A DNA stretch of 64,000 bases. It comes from Flammeovirgaceae bacterium UBA6059 (lineage in GTDB: Bacteria; Bacteroidota; Bacteroidia; Cytophagales; Cyclobacteriaceae). Shown piece after piece: positions 1 through 8,050 of this stretch. How positions within the stretch are numbered: position 1 is the stretch's first letter; every line of letters begins with the position of its first letter. Both the position numbers and the translations under genes were made by a program. Location of the stretch: assembly GCA_002435755.1 (NCBI GenBank), contig DIYH01000038.1, forward strand, positions 21,588-85,587. Direction: 5' to 3'. The notes beneath the pieces were generated by a model. That model had not been told where the DNA came from. It saw only the letters and a program-made list of their open reading frames with translations, and did no database searches.

Positions 1-1548
1 GTAGGACATAATGCTAATCAGAGAACATTTGAGCAAACTACTGTCGTTGGTGCCGGCATTATTGCCAGAGGGATCGATCGCATTGTCAATACTTCTACGC
101 AGTTGATGAGAAGGGATTTCTTCCAACAGCAGCGCTTTCATGGAGTATTTGCCGATCTGTCTTTGAGCTTCAGAGATTATGCCTTCTTGAATATAGTTGG
201 TAGAAATGATTGGTCTTCTACTTTACCTCTTGATAATCGCAGTTATTTCTACCCTGGGGTTAGTGCATCTGTGGTATTGAGCGAGGCTGTCAGTTTGCCT
301 TCGATCATCAACTTTGCCAAAGTACGAGCAGGTATCACGCGAGTCGGTAATGAAGCCACTCCTTACTCCACAACTACTCCATTCCAGATCAACACAGCTT
401 ATACCAATTTCCAATGGCCGTTGAGCAATAGGTTTGGAACGTTCAATATGGCGAACCAGTCGGAAATACAAGGTAGCCCGGGGTTATCACCAGAGTTCAC
501 CACTGAGTATGAAATCGGTGCTGAAGTCACTTTACTTAACAATAAGATTGGTCTTGATGTGACTTACTATAACCGACAGACCACAGATCAGATAGTGCAG
601 GTTGATGTCTCAACTACCCAAGGCTATCGCCAAAGGATCACCAATATTGGGCAGGTGGACAACAGAGGAATAGAGATAGGTCTTGACCTGACACCTGTAG
701 AGTTAGCGAATGGGTTCAAGTGGAACATCTTCTCTGCCTTCACCCGCAATGTTAGTGAGGTCGTAGACATAGGAGATGCGGATCAGATCTTCGTCAATGG
801 ATTTAATGGTAATGGTGGTGCTATAGTACACCAGGTAGGTCAGCAGTACGGTCAAATATTCGGTTCGACCTGGCAGAGAGATGAGGAAGGTAATGTTCTC
901 GTCAATCCAGCCAACGGAAAGCCGTACACAGACAATGAACTTCAGATCATTGGTAACCCTAATCCTGAATGGACACTTGGTATGACAAACTCACTCTCTT
1001 GGAAGGGATTAAGTTTCTCAGTCTTGGTTGACTATGTGCATGGTGGTGAAATGTACTCTGTGACAGCAGATCAGATCATCAGCCGTGGAGTACTGGATGA
1101 TCCTTTGAATACCGACCGTGCGCCAAAGCTTGGTCCTGGTGTCTTGGGTGATGGTGCAGGCAATGCACTACTCGACGAGAATGGACAGAAGATACGAAAC
1201 AATGTGATGAACACAGCTAACGACTGGGTATTCGTTAACAGTTGGGCTGCAGGTGGGGATGATAATACTGTGATCTATGATCGTACCACGATCCGTCTAA
1301 GAGAAGTTGTGTTGTCTTACAACATCCCTCAGCTGATACTTGATAAGACACCATTTGGCAGTGCCAGGATATCATTTTCCGGTAGGAACCTATGGTATGA
1401 TGCCGTGAACTTCCCCGATGCATTGGACTTTGATCCTGAAGTGAGCGGACTTGGTGGAGGTAACATCCAGGGCGCTGCTCAAGGCCTTGACTTCATGGGT
1501 GTACCGACGACCAAGAGATATGGTGTGAACCTATCTGTGACCTTTTAA
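1..1548 (+). CDS. SusC/RagA-family TonB-linked outer membrane receptor, C-terminal part
   Basis: This is the C-terminal 515 residues of a TonB-dependent outer membrane transporter of the SusC/RagA type. The frame is open back to base 1, so the signal peptide, carboxypeptidase-like domain, plug and much of the barrel lie outside the window. What remains is alternating beta-strand sequence typical of the barrel, with family phrases such as NDWSSTLP, SPEFTTEYEIGAE and NRGIEIGLDLTP, and it ends in an aromatic residue (NLSVTF), as expected for a barrel recognised by the BAM machinery. The SusD-like partner starts 20 bp downstream, which supports the assignment. The imported substrate cannot be told from this part. 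Confidence 0.93.
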   Translation, partial: VGHNANQRTFEQTTVVGAGIIARGIDRIVNTSTQLMRRDFFQQQRFHGVFADLSLSFRDYAFLNIVGRNDWSSTLPLDNRSYFYPGVSASVVLSEAVSLPSIINFAKVRAGITRVGNEATPYSTTTPFQINTAYTNFQWPLSNRFGTFNMANQSEIQGSPGLSPEFTTEYEIGAEVTLLNNKIGLDVTYYNRQTTDQIVQVDVSTTQGYRQRITNIGQVDNRGIEIGLDLTPVELANGFKWNIFSAFTRNVSEVVDIGDADQIFVNGFNGNGGAIVHQVGQQYGQIFGSTWQRDEEGNVLVNPANGKPYTDNELQIIGNPNPEWTLGMTNSLSWKGLSFSVLVDYVHGGEMYSVTADQIISRGVLDDPLNTDRAPKLGPGVLGDGAGNALLDENGQKIRNNVMNTANDWVFVNSWAAGGDDNTVIYDRTTIRLREVVLSYNIPQLILDKTPFGSARISFSGRNLWYDAVNFPDALDFDPEVSGLGGGNIQGAAQGLDFMGVPTTKRYGVNLSVTF

Positions 1549-1568
1549 TCATTCAAAAACTGAGAATA

Positions 1569-3257
1569 ATGAAATTGATTAGAAATATATCAAGAGTGAT
1601 GGCTATTGGACTGGTGATGTTCATTGCCTCATGTAGCGGAGACTGGTTGGATATTAACAATGATCCTAATAATCCTGTAGAACCGGACTTAGAGTTGTTG
1701 GTGCCATCTATGCAAGGTGGTCTTGTCAATGCTCTGGTAGATAGATATGATCATCTTGCGCCATTGGGTCATAACCTCGAAGCGGGGATATCAAGATATT
1801 CCTTAACAACAGATGGTGGCTTTGATTTGGGTTTTGAAGAGATATACGTAGATGCACTCATCAATGCTGAGCGTGTGATCGCTGATGCTCCAAATCAGGA
1901 TCCTCCTTTGCCTGTGTATTCGGGAATAGCCAAGATGATCAAGGCGTATAGTTTCGCATTCCTTATCGACATGTATGGTACTGTACCTTATGAGGAGGCA
2001 CTACTTGGGGCCGAAGGCCCACTTTCCCCTACTTACGAGGAAGGTGGACAGGTCTATGACAAGGTGCTGGAGTTGATTGACTCAGGACTAGCTGATCTTG
2101 CTCAAGGTGGTGTGGCACCTGCCAATGATATCATCTTTCAGGGTGATACAGAGCGATGGATCAAATTTGGCAATACATTGAAGATGAAGCTTCTGCTTAA
2201 CACAAGGTTGGTAGATGAGAATAGGGCTCGTACAGGTATCAACGCTATCCTAAGTGCTGGTCAGATCATGTCAGAAAATGGAGATGACGCAGACTTCTTT
2301 TTCGGGTCTGGCATTACTCCTGAAAACCGGCATAGACTTCACCAGACACATTATCAGGGAGCCAAGACCTTTTATATGAGTAACTATATGATGCATACCA
2401 TGTATGAGAAGTATAGTGTGGCAGACCCAAGGATGCGTTATTACTTCTATCGCCAGATTGATCAATTTGATCCTTCAAGCCCCAAACTCGTTGCGGATGA
2501 CTTTCCCTGCTTTGGCTATGGTGCGGTTCATACTGACGAGTCTACGTGGACGGGTACTTGTGCTTACGGGTACTTGGGTGATGGCTACATTGGTCGCGAT
2601 CATGGAGACAATACTGGTATCCCGAATGATGGGGGTTCAAGAACCACGTTTGGCATCTATCCGATAGGTGGACTTTTTGATGATGACGGATATCTCACAG
2701 TAGCTCAGTCTGATGGGACCGGCGCAGGATTCTATCCATTGTTGACTCATTTCATGGCCAGGTTTATGGAAGCTGAGGCACAGCTTACGCTCAATGGCGA
2801 TGCAGCAGCAGCCAGGCAAGCTCTGGAATCAGGAGTGAGAGCTTCGGTCAGCAAAGTGATGAACTATGGTGCTGGTAATGCCAGTAATTTTGACCCTGAG
2901 TTAGCACCAACGACTGCTGACGTAGATAGCTATGTGTCAGATGTACTTGCTGCATACGACGGAGCATCTGCTGATGACGACAAGCTCAACATCATCATGG
3001 AGCAATGGCAGATTGCCAACTTTGGCAATAACTCTGAATCCTGGATCAACCTTCGCAGGACTAAGCTGCCATTTATCCTACCGGCTAATAATGCTTCAGC
3101 GCGTATGTCGATCGTTCCCGACAATACTTATCCGCGCAGATTACCTTTCCCGGCCAGTGAGATATCCACGAACACTACTCTTCCGGATGCCAATGAGGTC
3201 GTGTTTTTCCAAACACCAATTTTCTGGGACAGAACAGCCTATCCAGCACGATTCTAA
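1569..3257 (+). CDS. SusD/RagB-family nutrient-binding lipoprotein (SusD-like_2 type)
   Basis: A 562-residue surface lipoprotein that works as the ligand-capturing lid on the SusC channel encoded just upstream. The N terminus is a lipoprotein signal peptide with a lipobox ending FIASC (Cys22), so the mature protein is lipid-anchored. It is followed by WLDINNDPNNP, a hallmark of the SusD-like_2 subgroup. The interior is helical and TPR-like (for example KMIKAYSFAFLIDMYGTVPYEEAL), and the C terminus carries the common RRLPFPASE phrase. The gene lies 20 bp after the receptor and 18 bp before a third lipoprotein gene, so the three are very probably one operon. No glycoside hydrolase or peptidase accompanies them here, leaving the substrate unknown. 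Confidence 0.94.
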   Translation: MKLIRNISRVMAIGLVMFIASCSGDWLDINNDPNNPVEPDLELLVPSMQGGLVNALVDRYDHLAPLGHNLEAGISRYSLTTDGGFDLGFEEIYVDALINAERVIADAPNQDPPLPVYSGIAKMIKAYSFAFLIDMYGTVPYEEALLGAEGPLSPTYEEGGQVYDKVLELIDSGLADLAQGGVAPANDIIFQGDTERWIKFGNTLKMKLLLNTRLVDENRARTGINAILSAGQIMSENGDDADFFFGSGITPENRHRLHQTHYQGAKTFYMSNYMMHTMYEKYSVADPRMRYYFYRQIDQFDPSSPKLVADDFPCFGYGAVHTDESTWTGTCAYGYLGDGYIGRDHGDNTGIPNDGGSRTTFGIYPIGGLFDDDGYLTVAQSDGTGAGFYPLLTHFMARFMEAEAQLTLNGDAAAARQALESGVRASVSKVMNYGAGNASNFDPELAPTTADVDSYVSDVLAAYDGASADDDKLNIIMEQWQIANFGNNSESWINLRRTKLPFILPANNASARMSIVPDNTYPRRLPFPASEISTNTTLPDANEVVFFQTPIFWDRTAYPARF

Positions 3258-3275
3258 CGATTAAAGATTGAGATC

Positions 3276-4226
3276 ATGAATAAACTATATAAACATATAA
3301 CTGTGATAGTGGCTGTGGTAGCAATGCTAAGCAGCTGCCGCGATGAAGATAAAGTGTACGCCCCCGAAGCTGTGATTCCGGTGGCTCTTCAGGCGACAGA
3401 GCGTACTGACAACACCTTTGTTCTCCAGGAATTGGAAGGGGCGAGCTTTTCATTTACCTTGGAGTATGAAAACTGGGACGGGTCGCCTGATGGACACCCC
3501 TGGTTTGTAGGCAGGGAAGGACCTGTAAGCTCGCTGATCGATGCGACTTTGTTGATTTCCTACTCCGGTGCAGGTGGAAGTTTCGGGCCTGCTGAGTTTG
3601 GCACTTATGCCGAGGCTGAGTTTCCGGTAGGTATACAGATGACACCAGCAAATCTTGTTGCTGCTCTACCAGGTCTGGACCTGGAGGACCTGGATGGTGG
3701 AGATAGATTTGTAGTCTCTTACGAGTATACAATTGATGCCAATAACACTGGTGACATTAGGGAAGTAGGAACCCCCGGGTTAGACTATTGTGGCGGATTC
3801 ACTGCAGAAGGAGAGTTTTGTACAATTAACATTGACATTGTCTGTACATCAGATCTGGCTACCACTTTTGACTATTCTACTACCAATCTTATAACTGGTG
3901 GAGGAGATCCTGTAGCGGGTCCAGTCACTGGTAGTGGTGAATTTACTGAGGTTGAACCAGGTATATACAGCATCTCAGATGCGAGTTTTGGGTTGTTTGG
4001 TGAGCTACGAGACGATCCTGCTGCACTAGGTCTTGAACTAGTAGATGATTGTGAAGTGATATCTGTGGAAGGCACGGATCAGGCTGGTGACAGCTATACC
4101 TTCATTGTCCAGAGCGTTAATGGTGCGCAGATGACCATTGCCTGGAGCAATACTTTCGATGATTCGGGTACGACTGTACTGACTCGAACCGACGGAAGCG
4201 ATTGGCCTCCAAACCTTACGAATTAA
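3276..4226 (+). CDS. Putative lipoprotein, third gene of the SusCD locus
   Basis: A 316-residue protein with a clear lipoprotein signal peptide (lipobox MLSSC, Cys at residue 21), so it should sit in the outer membrane or on the cell surface. The rest is acidic and beta-rich with four cysteines in the middle third (LDYCGGF, EFCTINIDIVC) and one later (DDCEV), which could form disulfides. I do not recognise a named family. Its place directly behind SusC and SusD, before a strong terminator, suggests an accessory surface binding protein comparable in position to SusE/F, but the sequence alone does not show a ligand. Confidence 0.85.
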   Translation: MNKLYKHITVIVAVVAMLSSCRDEDKVYAPEAVIPVALQATERTDNTFVLQELEGASFSFTLEYENWDGSPDGHPWFVGREGPVSSLIDATLLISYSGAGGSFGPAEFGTYAEAEFPVGIQMTPANLVAALPGLDLEDLDGGDRFVVSYEYTIDANNTGDIREVGTPGLDYCGGFTAEGEFCTINIDIVCTSDLATTFDYSTTNLITGGGDPVAGPVTGSGEFTEVEPGIYSISDASFGLFGELRDDPAALGLELVDDCEVISVEGTDQAGDSYTFIVQSVNGAQMTIAWSNTFDDSGTTVLTRTDGSDWPPNLTN

Positions 4227-4247
4227 GTATTCTCTTCATTTTAAATA

Positions 4248-4281
4248 GAGGGTGTCAATGCGACACCCTCATTTTTTTCTT
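4248..4281 (+). terminator. Rho-independent terminator of the SusCD operon
   Basis: A perfect 9-bp stem (GAGGGTGTC / GACACCCTC) with a 5-base loop is followed by ATTTTTTTCTT. It lies 21 bp after the third lipoprotein gene and closes the operon. Confidence 0.92.
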
Positions 4282-4376
4282 ATCAAACTAATGTGATTTA
4301 CCCGGTCGGTTGTTACAGTTAAAACTCAAAAGTCATGCTGTATCAATCGTCTAAAAAGCTCGGTGGAATGTTCTCA

Positions 4377-4997
4377 ATGAAGCGCAAAGTTTGCCTTGTC
4401 GAAGATGACGATATACTTCGCAATAGCTATGAGTTGATTATCAACAATCATGATAAGTACTATGTAGTAGGTGCTTATGATACCTGCGAGACATTTCTTA
4501 AAAATGCTATTCGTGATTCTCCGGATGTCGTGCTTATGGATATCAACCTACCGGGAATGAACGGGATTGAGGGTATCTCAAAGTTGAAAAAAAAGCTTCC
4601 TAATGTAGAGATTATTGTCTTCACAGTGCATGAAGATAAGGACATCATCATTGAGGCACTCAAGGCCGGAGCTACAGGATATCTTTTGAAGCATACACGC
4701 TATGCTGAGGTAATAGAGGGTTTGGATAATATACTTGAGGGTGGAGCCCCAATGAGTAAGGCGATTGCCAGAAAACTGGTGGGCTCATTTCATAGAAATC
4801 ACCAGTCTCCACTTACCACTCGAGAGACAGAAGTATTGAGTCATTTGTCAGAAGGCAAAAGCTATACCGTCATTGCAGATGAGCTTCATATTGGCAAGGA
4901 AACCACCAAAACCCATATCAAGAACATCTACTCTAAACTCTTGGTTAACTCGAAGGCTGACGCGATCAAAGTGGCAAAAGAACACCACTGGATTTAA
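4377..4997 (+). CDS. NarL/FixJ-type response regulator (REC plus LuxR HTH)
   Basis: A DNA-binding response regulator of about 206 residues. The receiver domain begins immediately (KVCLVEDDD) and holds the phospho-acceptor Asp in VVLMDINLPGMNG, the switch Thr in IIVFTVHED and the conserved Lys in GYLLKHTRY. The C-terminal LuxR/GerE helix-turn-helix runs from SPLTTRETEVLSHLSEG to KTHIKNIYSKLLVNSKADAI. In-frame starts exist at 4335, 4368 and 4377; I prefer 4377 because the receiver fold starts right after it. No cognate histidine kinase is adjacent, so it is an orphan here. Its stop codon overlaps that of the convergent gene in a shared TTAA. Confidence 0.93.
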   Translation: MKRKVCLVEDDDILRNSYELIINNHDKYYVVGAYDTCETFLKNAIRDSPDVVLMDINLPGMNGIEGISKLKKKLPNVEIIVFTVHEDKDIIIEALKAGATGYLLKHTRYAEVIEGLDNILEGGAPMSKAIARKLVGSFHRNHQSPLTTRETEVLSHLSEGKSYTVIADELHIGKETTKTHIKNIYSKLLVNSKADAIKVAKEHHWI

Positions 4998-5668
4998 TCT
5001 TTTTGTGATAAGGGCTCTGTCTTTACAAGTCGATCTGTAGCCAGATATTCATCATTCTCTGTACGGTACCAGGCTCTAGCCACAGGTATCTTTATTCCGC
5101 CTGCTTCCATTTCGCCATCCAGGTAGATGATCTCACCTTTTTGATTGGGTTCGTCCTTATAAAACTTATATGCTTCCATAGCAAAGGTCTCAGGATGGAT
5201 GTAGAAGTACCAAACATCCTCTGGATAGGTTACCTTCAGTACCATGTAATCGACTCCCTTGATTGACTCTGAATAAACTTTATTATCAAGATCAGTGCCC
5301 TCATCCATGAGTTTCATTGGTAACCCCCATAGGTATACGTAGTAATTCCGGGTACGAGCTATTCGGTCACACTCTTGCTTTTCTCCTGAGATATGGTAGC
5401 ATGAGTCCATTTTGATACCAAAGCTCCGCTCCGGGTTTCGATACTCGAACATGCCTGTCGTATTATCGATCTGTACCTGGCTCGTTCTCAATGACCCATC
5501 AGGCATATCCGTTTCAAAGAATAACTCTTGCTGTAGGGATGACCACTGTCCGTCAGGATCATGATAAGAGATTGTCTTCTCTAGTAGAGCAGGACCATCT
5601 ATGGATTGGGCATATGAGCTGAAAGTCAGGATTGTGATGAGAAAACAACTAAGTACGGAACGAAGCAT
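4994..5668 (-). CDS. Secreted DUF6503-like protein
   Basis: A 224-residue protein with a Sec signal peptide (hydrophobic stretch ending SSYAQS). The mature part has the run of beta strands seen in periplasmic lipid- or lipoprotein-handling folds, and phrases such as DMPDGSLRTSQVQIDN and VYLWGLPMKL fit the Bacteroidota family now called DUF6503, whose function is not established. It has no obvious operon partner. It ends tail to tail with the LuxR-type regulator, sharing four bases. The family call is from memory of the sequence style, so the name is less certain than the reality of the gene. Confidence 0.85.
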   Translation of the reverse strand: MLRSVLSCFLITILTFSSYAQSIDGPALLEKTISYHDPDGQWSSLQQELFFETDMPDGSLRTSQVQIDNTTGMFEYRNPERSFGIKMDSCYHISGEKQECDRIARTRNYYVYLWGLPMKLMDEGTDLDNKVYSESIKGVDYMVLKVTYPEDVWYFYIHPETFAMEAYKFYKDEPNQKGEIIYLDGEMEAGGIKIPVARAWYRTENDEYLATDRLVKTEPLSQKD

Positions 5669-5781
5669 AAAAAAGATTTAAAGTAGTGTCCAATGTGAAT
5701 CTAACTGTTCGTCTAAGGTATAAAATCAATGATTGGAATAATTAGATTTTTTTGTTGTAGAAACAAATCATTTAATAAGAG

Positions 5782-6159
5782 ATGGCAACTGTAGAAAAAC
5801 AATACATCATAAAGGCAGCTCCTAAAAAGGTATATGAAGCATTAACCAGTGAAAACCTGATTGAGCAATGGTCAGGAGCAACTGCTAAAATGGATATTAG
5901 TCCAGAAGGTGTCTTTTCTCTCTGGGGTGAAACCATACACGGTGTGAACAAAGAGGTTACAGAAGAACGGATCGTTCAACTTTGGAAGGAAGAGTCATGG
6001 CAAGATTACTCAAGCTGTGTATTTACGATAGAAAAATCCGACGACTCTACCGTTCTTACTTTGACGCATACTGATGTACCAGAGTCCTCGGCTAGGTCGA
6101 TAGACCAGGGTTGGGATGAGTATTACCTTGGACCCCTCAAGGAATTGCTTGAAAACTGA
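5782..6159 (+). CDS. SRPBCC / AHSA1-like small-molecule-binding protein
   Basis: A 125-residue single-domain protein of the START-like SRPBCC superfamily, closest to the activator-of-Hsp90-ATPase-1 type. It begins with the typical strand and helix (EKQYIIKAAPKKVYEALTSE, then LIEQWSG) and ends with the long C-terminal helix (GWDEYYLGPLKELLEN). In bacteria such domains commonly bind hydrophobic ligands. It precedes a YCII protein and an ECF sigma factor; SRPBCC genes are frequent companions of DGPF-associated ECF factors, so it may belong to that regulon. No catalytic residues are assignable. Confidence 0.88.
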   Translation: MATVEKQYIIKAAPKKVYEALTSENLIEQWSGATAKMDISPEGVFSLWGETIHGVNKEVTEERIVQLWKEESWQDYSSCVFTIEKSDDSTVLTLTHTDVPESSARSIDQGWDEYYLGPLKELLEN

Positions 6160-6219
6160 ACAACCTATTGAAAATCAGAGAATTACATTTTTATTTATAA
6201 CCTAAAACTTTTAGAAATC

Positions 6220-6567
6220 ATGAAAGAGTACATGTACTTATTCAGAGGAGGAGATGGTAGAGAGCTTGATCTGTCACCAGAGCAGATGCAAGAGCACATG
6301 CAGGCATGGGGTGTCTGGATGCAAGGTCTAGGTAAGACCGGCAATTTTGTAACAGGCTTACCACTTCAAAGTGAAGGTAAAGTCGTTGAAAACCACGGAG
6401 AAGTCATCACAGATGGTCCATTTGCAGAAGGGAAAGAGATCGTTGGTGGGTATTTGATTGTAAAGGCCAAAAATCTGGACCATGCAGCCGAACTATCTAA
6501 AGAATGCCCTATTTTCCTACGTGGGGGAACAGTAGAAGTACGCGAAATCATGCCGATGGATATGTAA
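6220..6567 (+). CDS. YCII / DGPF-domain protein, partner of the downstream ECF sigma factor
   Basis: A 115-residue protein of the YCII (DGPF) family: it starts with KEYMYLFRGG, has the namesake motif in ITDGPFAEGKEIVGG and ends in the usual VEVREIMPM strand. The fold is a ferredoxin-like barrel with a putative His/Asp active site, and the exact reaction is unknown. Genes for DGPF proteins lie beside ECF42-class sigma factors across many phyla, which matches the next gene. An intrinsic terminator-like hairpin separates the two, so sigma factor expression could be reduced relative to this gene. Confidence 0.93.
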   Translation: MKEYMYLFRGGDGRELDLSPEQMQEHMQAWGVWMQGLGKTGNFVTGLPLQSEGKVVENHGEVITDGPFAEGKEIVGGYLIVKAKNLDHAAELSKECPIFLRGGTVEVREIMPMDM

Positions 6568-6577
6568 TACAAATCAG

Positions 6578-6603
6578 GTCCTGGCATTAGTCAGGACTTT
6601 TTT
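6578..6603 (+). terminator. Terminator or attenuator between the YCII gene and the ECF sigma gene
   Basis: A 6-bp stem (GTCCTG / CAGGAC) with an 8-base loop is followed by six T residues. It starts 11 bp after the YCII stop, and the T tract ends 11 bp before the sigma factor start codon. It may act as a partial terminator. Confidence 0.7.
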
Positions 6604-6614
6604 AGGTTTGTTTC

Positions 6615-7889
6615 ATGATCTCACCTAACCGAGAGACTAATACTGTCGTCGATCATTTTTTCCGACACCAATGGGGTCGGGTAGTTTCTCACCTAACTGC
6701 AAAATTTGGGGTGCCTCATCTGACCCTTGTAGAAGATGCAGTACAGGAAGCACTGGCTAAGGCCATGCAGACATGGTCCTTTAATGGTATACCGGAAAAT
6801 GCTGCCGGTTGGATCACCAGAGTGGCGCATAACCAGGTCATTGATGCGTTGCGTCGCAAACAAAATTTTGACAAAAAATCTAAAGAGCTGACAACAGCCA
6901 ATGGAGAATCATCCTATACCATGGATTGGGATATGGAAGAGGAAATCAAGGATGACGAGCTCAAAATGATGTTTGCTTGCTGTCATCCGGCACTTAGCGC
7001 AGAGTTGCAAATCATCCTGACGCTCAAAATACTGGGAGGCTTCAGCAATGCCGAAGTAGCCAGGCAGCTACTAAAGAAAGAGGATGCCATTGCCAAAGCC
7101 TATACACGTGGTAAGAAGAAACTGGTGGATGAGCAAATAGCGCTTGAAGTGCCTTTTGGTAAGCACCTCACACAGCGCTTGTCCAAGGTATTACGGATTC
7201 TTTACTTGCTGTTTAACGAAGGCTATAGCGTGACCACAGGTGATATGTTGATTAAAGCATCACTTTGTGATGAAGCTATCCGACTGAATAAGTTGATACT
7301 TGACTGCAAGAGGTTGGTCAAACCTGAAGCGCACGCTTTGCTGGCATTGATGTATTTGCAGTCTTCAAGATTTCCAGCCAGAATAAATGCTGATGGCCAA
7401 TTGGTGACTCTTGAGCATCAAAATAGATCACTTTGGGACCAGCATTTGATATTGCTTGGCAAGGAGCATCTGGAACTCTCAGCAGCGTTTGGTCATATGA
7501 GTGACTACTATATCCAGGCTTCCATGGCGAGGATCCACTGTGAAGCCGAGCGCTATCAAGACACTAGTTGGTCGCAGTTGCTGATGCTCTATGATATTCA
7601 ACTGCACCTGAATGATAGCCCAGTGGTCTTTCTTAACCGTGTTGTTGCTTATGGGAAAGTACATGGTGCAGAAGCCGCGTTCAAGGAATTGACTGACTAC
7701 CCGAAGATCAAAACACTTGAGAAGTATCCTTTACGCTATGCCGTAGAGGCTGAGCTCTTATCGGAAAATGGAGATTATGCTCGAGCGATTGAAAAACTAG
7801 ACCAGGCCCTAGCATTGAATTCCAATGCTGCCGAAGTGGCTTTTATGAAGGAGAAACGACTGAGGTGGGAACAAAGACTAAGAAAGTAG
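6615..7889 (+). CDS. ECF42-class RNA polymerase sigma factor with C-terminal DUF6596/TPR extension
   Basis: A 424-residue alternative sigma factor, about twice the length of a simple ECF protein. Sigma region 2 lies around residues 12-75 (VEDAVQEALAKAMQTW, GWITRVAHNQVIDALRR) and region 4 around 110-170 (LQIILTLKILGGFSNAEVA). The remaining ~250 residues form the DUF6596 block (LRILYLLFNEGYSVTTGD) and a TPR-like tail, the arrangement that defines ECF42. Members lack a classical anti-sigma factor; the C-terminal extension is thought to modulate activity. The neighbouring YCII and SRPBCC genes are the expected context. The TAG stop overlaps the 3' end of a tRNA gene on the other strand. Confidence 0.94.
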   Translation: MISPNRETNTVVDHFFRHQWGRVVSHLTAKFGVPHLTLVEDAVQEALAKAMQTWSFNGIPENAAGWITRVAHNQVIDALRRKQNFDKKSKELTTANGESSYTMDWDMEEEIKDDELKMMFACCHPALSAELQIILTLKILGGFSNAEVARQLLKKEDAIAKAYTRGKKKLVDEQIALEVPFGKHLTQRLSKVLRILYLLFNEGYSVTTGDMLIKASLCDEAIRLNKLILDCKRLVKPEAHALLALMYLQSSRFPARINADGQLVTLEHQNRSLWDQHLILLGKEHLELSAAFGHMSDYYIQASMARIHCEAERYQDTSWSQLLMLYDIQLHLNDSPVVFLNRVVAYGKVHGAEAAFKELTDYPKIKTLEKYPLRYAVEAELLSENGDYARAIEKLDQALALNSNAAEVAFMKEKRLRWEQRLRK

Positions 7890-7958
7890 TCCCGGCAAGA
7901 ATCGAACTTGCATCTAAAGTTTAGGAAACTTCTATTCTATCCATTGAACTACGGGACC
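7887..7958 (-). tRNA. tRNA-Arg (anticodon CCT)
   Basis: The minus strand folds into a full cloverleaf of 72 nt: acceptor GGTCCCG / CGGGACT (one G-U pair), U8 and A9, a four-pair D stem, anticodon stem GAAGT / ACTTT around loop TTCCTAA (anticodon CCT, reading AGG), a 4-base variable loop and T arm GCAAG-TTCGATT-CTTGC. The discriminator is A and the 3' CCA is not encoded. The last three bases coincide with the stop codon of the converging sigma factor gene. Confidence 0.93.
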
Positions 7959-7971
7959 ATCGTAAAGATCG

Positions 7972-8002
7972 CAAAAATAGATAAATGGCTAAGCGAGACC
8001 AA
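7972..8002 (-). promoter_or_regulatory. Promoter of tRNA-Arg, Bacteroidota type
   Basis: On the minus strand the -7 element TATTTTTG (7979-7972) matches TANNTTTG exactly, and TTGG (8002-7999) sits 19 bp upstream in the -33 position. This places transcription start a few bases before the mature tRNA 5' end. Confidence 0.7.
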
Positions 8003-8050
8003 CGATAGCCTGGTTTTTGTCAGTACATATGGACCGACCTGAGTTATGGC

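Noticed and set aside
8010..8040. Terminator for the MBL hydrolase gene
   Set aside because: A stem GTCGGT/ACTGAC exists, but on the minus strand it is followed by A residues rather than T, so it is not an intrinsic terminator.
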